A DNA stretch of 64,000 nt from Scilla litardierei (Eukaryota; Streptophyta; Magnoliopsida; Asparagales; Asparagaceae), in assembly GCA_030789695.1 (NCBI GenBank), contig CM061140.1, forward strand, positions 169,594,319 to 169,658,318, read 5' to 3'. This document shows positions 58,328-64,000 of the stretch, piece after piece (the first letter of the stretch is position 1; every line of letters begins with the position of its first letter). A program made the position numbers and the translations under genes. A model generated the notes under the pieces. The model ran no database searches. It saw only the letters and a program-made list of their open reading frames with translations, and was not told the DNA's origin.

Positions 58328-58660
58328 CATCGATTTGGGATTTGCAAGAGATTGGATTCTAATCGATGGGAAGGCCTAGATATTCGATTTAGGTTTACAA
58401 TTGGGTTTCTCTAGATTTGGTTTGCAAGAGATTGGACCAAAGCTAGGATTTTTAATTGTAAATCTATACACATATTCGTTTGCAAGAGATTGGACGAATA
58501 CGAACTATCACAACCTAGATCGTAACTCGAGTTTGCACGAGAGTGGGCTCGAGGAGCGATTGGACGATGATGTCGATCCTCATGCTAGTGGCTTAGGTTA
58601 GGGTTTGCAAGAGATTGGGCCCTAACCTAGGTTTGCTATAGACCGGCAATAGCACGAGAG
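58328..58660. repeat. Constant-core, variable-stem hairpin array
   Basis: The core TTGCAAGAGATTGG occurs at 58343, 58423, 58481 and 58606, with TTGCACGAGAGTGG at 58534. Flanking arms: TTTGGT/ACCAAA, TATTCGT/ACGAATA, CTCGAG/CTCGAG (plus T-G), TAGGTTAGGG/CCCTAACCTA (plus T-G); unit one has CCATCGATT/AATCGATGG set wider. A sixth degenerate core is near 58651. Non-coding. Confidence 0.85.
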
Positions 58661-59104
58661 CGTGAGCTTGGTTCTCCATTAAGTTGCGACTAGTTCACCT
58701 CAACGCAAGTCTAGTAATATTGAGATTCACTATTCACAATGATGCATGACGGTCCGTAGTGGGGATTCCCTAGCCCTAGACGTCTTTATTTGATTTTATA
58801 TCCCATACTTTGCCCGACGATTGTGACAGGATCGCCGTAAGGCAAATTCCCTCTTTTATTATATTGTATTAGAATCGATATTTGACCGATTTCTTTATCA
58901 CCGACACCGACATCCACCACCATTTCCATTATATCATACCATAGCCATCTCCACCAATAAACATTCGTAGTCAAACCAACCTAGGATAGATTGGAGCCAA
59001 CACCACCTCATCGTGTTCGATACCCGCTCGCCACTACGCCGTGCGCTTGCGGTAAAACTACAACCGTCGCTCCGGGACGTGTATCCGGGGCGCGATCAAG
59101 TTTT

Positions 59105-59122
59105 TGGCGCCGTTGCCGGGGA
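59105..59122 (+). other. Primer-binding site, tRNA-Asp
   Basis: TGGCGCCGTTGCCGGGGA, six bases after the LTR, is the exact complement of the 3' end of plant tRNA-Asp(GUC) including CCA. This primer and spacing are typical of the Athila/Tat clade. Confidence 0.88.
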
Positions 59123-59289
59123 GGTGTTTCCGTTGGTGCCAATTTGTCACAATTAGGTTGATTAGACTACGAAAAAAATAAATAAATAAAAAGGAAAATT
59201 TCACCCCTGCCACCATTATTATCATTTCTATATTCTTTTGTGCCACTGATATCTTTTCTCCAGGCATTTATCTTTGTTGATCAGGTGCT

Positions 59290-60918
59290 ATGGATTATAC
59301 TACGTGGACCACAGATTTTGATCAGAATGCCCAGACGGGAGATTACTATTTTGATCAGAGTGCTCAGATGGGAGAATACTATTATGATCAGAGTGCTCAG
59401 ATGGGAGAATACTATTTTGATCAGAGTGCTCAGATGGGCGAATACCTTTTTGAGGAGATGCACTGGCCCGAGCTTGATGAGAGACAAAGGATCTTTTTTG
59501 ATGAGATGCATGCACACCAGGTTGAAGTGCAAGCCGGGCTTGAAAAGGGTAACCTTCTATTAGAACGGGTGAAGAGGCAACTTGAAATGAATATGCTCAT
59601 GCTTAAGGTTGAAGGGATTTCCAAAGATATCAGTTCTGCTTCTTCATTGTATGGGCAAGAAGCATCGCCAGACTTACTACCAGAGCCAGAATGTGCCGTC
59701 GTCGATCCCACTTCCTACGATACATCTATTGCATATGAAGAGTGGATGGACGAAGAGGCAGTGAAGGAAGCAGAAACTGAGTCATATCCGCAGCCAGAGG
59801 AGGATGCATTTCAGAGATTATTGGAGGGTCTCTTGGAGTCAGTGAGGTTCACCGGTTCAGAGAGCATTACGGCAGGTGATGCATTTGAGCTACGATTTAC
59901 AGATTTTGTTATGAACCGTGTTTCAGCTGCAGGAACAATTGAGGAGGACATCCATGTCAGACTTGAGGGGGATAGACTATATTTTCGGATTTCTTGCGGG
60001 CATTCCCCTCCACATGATACATCCCCACAAGCTGACACACATGAGCAGCCAGCATCACCATCCCAGGGAGAGCCTACATTGATAGTTGATGAGAAGGCAA
60101 ATGAGCACACTATAGAGCCAGAGCATGCTTTTGAGGAGGCCTTACACACAGAGCCAGAGCTTATCACCGAGGAGGTCATGCATCGGGACAAGGACACAGC
60201 CATTCATGAGGATCCCGAGCACTATCCTCCTCCATTAGAGCTTCCGCAGCCACCTCATCCTCCCACTGACGCAGAGGACTACCCCACGGAGCTTATGGCT
60301 CCCCTTCAGGGAGATCTCTTTACTCCCTCGCCCTTTATCTTTGATTTCCCTCCAGTGTATGATGTTTTTTATGATTCATCGTGCCTTTTGCAGGATTCAT
60401 GTACATACGATCAAGAGGTACGATGGGACGTATATGTGGAGGAGAGCGAGGAGTTAGCACCCATGGACACATATGAATATGATCAAGGGGTGCACTGGGA
60501 TGAGTCCGACGATGATGAGGAGCATCTTGATGGGGTCCACACCTATGATCTAGATTTACCTGAGCAGCATAGAGAAGACACCGTGGAGACAGCTATCACG
60601 GCACGTGAGGATATTGGATTATTTCCAGGGAAGTATCGTCCACCACTATTTATTTCATATATTTCTATTGATGATCCTCTTTGGAATACTTTTATTATGA
60701 GGGCGAAATTTTTGCAGCGAACTGATGCATCCTATTCTCTGCAGGGTACAGGTGGAGTCCTTGTGGGAATGCTGGAGGATGCATTGCTAGAGTTCGTTGG
60801 TGTCCGTGGACATGTGCGCCTGGCAGAGCCACGGAAGGAGCAGTTGGAGCAGTTGCCTGCACCTGAAAAGATACTGGATCCGCCTTTTGCTATAGGTGAT
60901 ATCAATCCAGTAGTGTAG
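59290..60918 (+). CDS. Unassigned acidic 542-residue protein of the Athila/Tat-like element
   Basis: Starts 168 bp after the primer site. Residues 10-53 are four tandem 11-residue repeats of the form (F/Y)DQSAQMGEYY, encoded by 33-bp units (59317-59448). A predicted helical stretch follows (about 55-110, EVQAGLEKGNLLLERVKRQL). The middle is Glu/Pro/His-rich. Two further YDQ-type segments occur near residues 375-415 (TYDQEVRWD and EYDQGVHWDES). The end contains a hydrophobic patch (FISYISIDDPLWNTFIMRAK) and PAPEKILDPPF. I see no zinc knuckle, protease or polymerase motif and no signal peptide. It sits where gag normally starts; the extra ORF1 of Ogre elements is a possible parallel. An intact frame in a very young element suggests it is or was recently functional. 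Confidence 0.75.
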   Translation: MDYTTWTTDFDQNAQTGDYYFDQSAQMGEYYYDQSAQMGEYYFDQSAQMGEYLFEEMHWPELDERQRIFFDEMHAHQVEVQAGLEKGNLLLERVKRQLEMNMLMLKVEGISKDISSASSLYGQEASPDLLPEPECAVVDPTSYDTSIAYEEWMDEEAVKEAETESYPQPEEDAFQRLLEGLLESVRFTGSESITAGDAFELRFTDFVMNRVSAAGTIEEDIHVRLEGDRLYFRISCGHSPPHDTSPQADTHEQPASPSQGEPTLIVDEKANEHTIEPEHAFEEALHTEPELITEEVMHRDKDTAIHEDPEHYPPPLELPQPPHPPTDAEDYPTELMAPLQGDLFTPSPFIFDFPPVYDVFYDSSCLLQDSCTYDQEVRWDVYVEESEELAPMDTYEYDQGVHWDESDDDEEHLDGVHTYDLDLPEQHREDTVETAITAREDIGLFPGKYRPPLFISYISIDDPLWNTFIMRAKFLQRTDASYSLQGTGGVLVGMLEDALLEFVGVRGHVRLAEPRKEQLEQLPAPEKILDPPFAIGDINPVV

Positions 60919-62896
60919 AAATTTTTATGCTTTGAATAAACACGAAGTCTCTCGACAGCGAGAGGACCGTATAGATTTGCTTGAATAAATATCACCTCAA
61001 TGATGGCAACAAAAATTTTTTACACCCCAAACCCATTATATATATTAATTGCCCTCTCCATATTTTGATGTGTCACATCCTTTTGCTCACCACATTCGAG
61101 CATTTCTTTCAAGTGAAACCTTACTTTCTTATTCGTTTGACTTGATCACGCTTTGCAAAGCCGTGATATTTATGGTCAAGTCATTTGAATAGGATTGTTT
61201 GGTATAAGCTTGGGGGAAAGCGCTCTCATGCATCATTGTATGTGCATGTAGTTGCATTAGGATTTCATGTCATTCATTTCATCATTTTTCATTCACCCCC
61301 TTATTATTATCGTTGTTCCTCATATTCTTTCATTATGATCACATTGAGGACAATGTGAAGTTTAAGCTTGGGGGAGTGCATTTCCATGCCATTTAGATGC
61401 ATTAGTTGCATTTTTACCTTATTTTAGGGTTTTTAGAATTTTCAAAATTTTTTGCATCATCTTTTCGAATTTTCCATCTTATTTTCCTTTTATGTGTGTT
61501 CATGCATCATATTGTGTGCTTGATTTTTCTTTTCTTTCCTCTCTTTTATTTTATTTTCTTTATTTTATTTTCCTTCTTTTACTAGATTTGTTCCTTATGA
61601 TGATATTTCTTATTGCTTTGGCAACCATCACGATGCTTATTATTCCTTACCATGCTACTTAGAGTATTCCATAGTCTTGCTATTCACATGTTCTTGCAAA
61701 TCTATTTCTTTTGATGATTCCTCTACATGAATGCATGATATTAATTGAAGCTGAATGTATGGATTAGTGTTTAGTATGCTTTTGTTGGAAATGCACCAAG
61801 ATTCACGCATCATTAGTATATCTGAAGCATCAGTTTTATTGTCTTATTCACCTCCTGTTGCATGCTTGATATGATTGTGCGCTTTACCGCTTGACTTCAC
61901 TTTTTATTGAGATGATTGAGAATATCCATGCTTACATATGAGTTTTAGTTGAAGTATTATTTTATTGAACCGTTTGTGCACATCTTAGAGTGAACCGAGT
62001 GTTACATTATTTCTTTCTCCACATATATCTTTTTATTCTCTACATGTCACTTGAGTTCACCTCCTAAAGCTACTTATATCGCATCTATTTCCCAAAAATC
62101 CTCACAAAAGAAAAGTTAGCTCCAAAAAGTCCAAAAAGCCAAAAAGGAGCCAAAAGCCAAAAATACAAATCATATAGCTCCTACAAAAATCCAAAAAGAA
62201 AAAATGAGAAACAAAAAGTTCAAAAAGAAAAAAAAAGAAAAATACATTTCTCTATCTCATTATTGGAGCCACAAAATACTTGGGAAAACCAAGGCAAAAA
62301 TCCCATTTTCCACTATCATATTCCTTTAGATGTGATGCCTCAAGCTAAGCTTGGGGGGGTGAATTCATTTGACCATATGAGTGAGTGCGACATTAGAGGG
62401 GAGAGGTGCACGAATGTGGAAGTTTGATAATGCTGAAACTTAGCAAAATTGCTTAGTTATGGAAATTTCTTATGAATCGATATAAATACGTGAATGCCAT
62501 GATTTATTCCATTCTCTATTGCATGCTTGGTGTGATTCTTATATGCTTCAGTTATAACTCTTGATTGAAAAGTGCATTGCCAACATTTGTATATTAAATC
62601 CTATGAAATGCGTGACGTGGATATGAATTGATTGTATGAATTTAGAGAATCCCTTTTGTTGTTCTTAAAAACTTGCAAGAACCATGTTTATGTAAGATTT
62701 GAAATCCTTATAGCATGTGATTCGTATTTTCCAAGTTGTCGTGATGTGTAGCTTATGGCTTGAGATCTGAGAGTATAATCTAGTGACCCCTTCCACTTTG
62801 TATTCTTTTATTTCATTTCCCTTATTTTTCATCTCCCGAGTTCGTCTTTTTACTTATCTTCCTCGAGGACGAGTAAGAGGCAAGCTTGGGGGATTT
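60919..62896 (+). other. Non-coding tail with four purine tracts
   Basis: No gene. AAGCTTGGGGG tracts occur at 61206, 61364, 62347 and 62882; only the last adjoins an LTR. The phrase GAGGACAATGTGAAGTTTAAG before the second is typical of the post-pol region of Athila/Tat elements. A GCATGCTTGNTNTGATT word recurs at about 61861 and 62521. Confidence 0.7.
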
Positions 62897-64000
62897 TGAT
62901 CGGTCCATATTTTACACCTTTTTTCTACATATTTGTATGCCATTTCGGTTGCTCATATTGCGATTTTCACGATTATTCGATGATATCGTGTTACTTTTCA
63001 CTATTTCTTGTTTTTGTCGGATTTCAGGAAATATGGAGCGATCGGGAGCAAAAATGAGCTTAAGGGACTTGCACCCACTCCGGAGCGTCACCCAAGGCTC
63101 TTTTGAGGGCTATTCGGTGATGGGAGACATGTGAAAGAAGAAGGAACTCCGTAGGAGCGACGAGGATGAGAAACGGAGAAGATTGGGCATTTTAGCATGC
63201 CACTCGGCCGAGTGAAGGAGTCACTCGGCCGAGCAAAGAAGCCCGCTCGGCCGGCCAGATCGGACACGCAGCAGATTGAGTATTAGCGTTCACTCGGCCG
63301 AGCATCGCCATCCCACTCGGCCGAGCACAGAGACACCACCCGCCCGAGTGGCATCACGACGAAGGCAAGCAAAAATCTCAGACTTACTGGAATCCGTCAG
63401 GCGATTGAGGGTTTCGACTCGGCCGAGTACCGAATGCCCCGCGGCCGAGTGAGTAAAGCCACTCGGCCGAGCCACCCCCGGAGACAGACCCCTGAGGACC
63501 TTGAAGGTACTGAAATTTTACAGGGTCTATCACTCGGACGAGTAGAGAAGCTCACTCGACCGAGTAGAGAAGTCAACTCGGCCGAGTGATGCCGAGGACA
63601 CGCAGCGTCCAGATTTTCAGATAGCCTCCCACTCTTTTGAAATCTGCTATCATTCCAGCAATCAAAGTATTTTTCTCATATTTTTTATGGATAGTAGACT
63701 TCATGACGGTTCCAACGCCGCCAAGAACGCGCCAATCGGAGGTCGGATGAAATCTGGAGAATTTCTGCAAGTTGACGCTGCAGTGCTAGAATTTCCACTC
63801 GGCCGGGTCACATGTTCCACTCGGCCGAGTGCGGCCTGGGCCCAGATTTTAAGTTGCGGTTTGGGCTATTTTTGGGCATGAATTTGAGTGGTTTTCTAGG
63901 GTTTCTTGCTAGGGTTTTGGGAGAGTATTTAAGGGGTTTGTAGCCACCATTAGAGGGGGATCCCCATTATGTTTTCTTAGCCCCCATATGTTTTTCTTAG
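62897..64000 (+). repeat. 3' LTR of the Athila/Tat-like element (first 1,104 bp)
   Basis: Starts TGATCGG after the tract ending GGGGGATTT. Identical to 56905-58008 at a constant offset of 5,992 except for two A-to-G differences (near 63010 and 63433). Confidence 0.93.

Larger units (their letters stand above)
56905..59098 (+). repeat. 5' LTR of the Athila/Tat-like element
   Basis: Ends are a 6-bp inverted pair (TGATCG...CGATCA). It holds about 14 copies of CACTCGGCCGAGTG and variants (57209-57838) and an array of hairpins with the constant core TTGCAAGAGATTGG (58328-58630). Confidence 0.92.
56905..64000 (+). mobile_element. Young non-autonomous Athila/Tat-like LTR element with one novel ORF
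   Basis: A 5' LTR of 2,194 bp (TGATCG to CGATCA), a tRNA-Asp primer site, one 542-residue ORF, a 2-kb non-coding tail with four AAGCTTGGGGG tracts and the first 1,104 bp of the 3' LTR. The LTR copies differ at only two positions over the shared 1,104 bp, with no indels, so insertion was very recent. There is no protease, reverse transcriptase or integrase. The full length would be about 8.2 kb, with the last 1.1 kb beyond the window. Confidence 0.9.

Noticed and set aside
61290..62896. Repeated short AT-rich phrases suggesting a satellite
   Set aside because: Only a few loosely related words; better explained as the non-coding tail of the Athila/Tat-like element.

Overview
This window is nuclear DNA of a flowering plant. 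Three ordinary plant genes (a SUPERMAN-type C2H2 zinc-finger repressor, a group-1 LEA protein and a BAHD acyltransferase) sit as islands in a landscape built almost entirely from mobile elements. The element families (Sirevirus Copia, chromovirus-like and Athila/Tat-like LTR elements, PIF/Harbinger, hAT-type and MITE elements) and the spliced gene structure fit an angiosperm. The two small genes are GC-rich, which fits a monocot but does not prove it.

Layout. 1-9191: a nearly complete Sirevirus-type Copia element (end of the 5' LTR, tRNA-iMet primer site, intact gag-pol, envelope-like second ORF, purine tracts, 939-bp 3' LTR). 9192-19382: gene-free, with two solo LTRs (12987-16090 with TSD CTCTT; 16330-18187 with TSD GTTGG) inside an older decayed element. 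19383-22534: zinc-finger gene and LEA gene, both on the minus strand. 22713-29783: a complete Copia element with 215-bp LTRs, a TSD GACTA and separate gag and pol frames, inserted 178 bp upstream of the LEA start codon. 29889-30396: hAT-like element with an 8-bp TSD. 30729-32640: tandem decayed LTR-like units. 33638-33809: MITE. 34257-35615: BAHD acyltransferase. 35972-45494: a 9.5-kb PIF/Harbinger transposon with matching TIRs and TAA TSDs. It carries a transposase, a Myb/SANT-like protein and a third gene, a GRF zinc-finger protein with a C-terminal membrane segment. 45498-50937: head-to-head Copia-like LTR remnants, a second Sirevirus remnant and unclassified sequence. 50938-64000: a nested pile-up. 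A gag-less relative of the 22.7-kb Copia element is interrupted by a chromovirus-like LTR. That LTR holds a Copia-like solo LTR (TSD TCTAG) and a very young Athila/Tat-like non-autonomous element whose only gene is an acidic 542-residue ORF I cannot assign.

The most unusual signals are structural. In the LTR of the young Athila/Tat-like element a constant 14-nt core (TTGCAAGAGATTGG) recurs five times. In four copies it is bracketed by perfect inverted arms (6, 7, 6 and 10 bp) whose sequence differs from unit to unit, as in a family of hairpins with a fixed loop and covarying stems. Several unrelated LTR families in the window carry arrays of short palindromes (CACTCGGCCGAGTG, CAGTCGACTG and relatives). 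The small Copia lineage has a primer site matching the anticodon half of a tRNA-Ile, and splice-like signals suggesting that pol is made from a spliced RNA. No tRNA, rRNA or CRISPR feature was seen.
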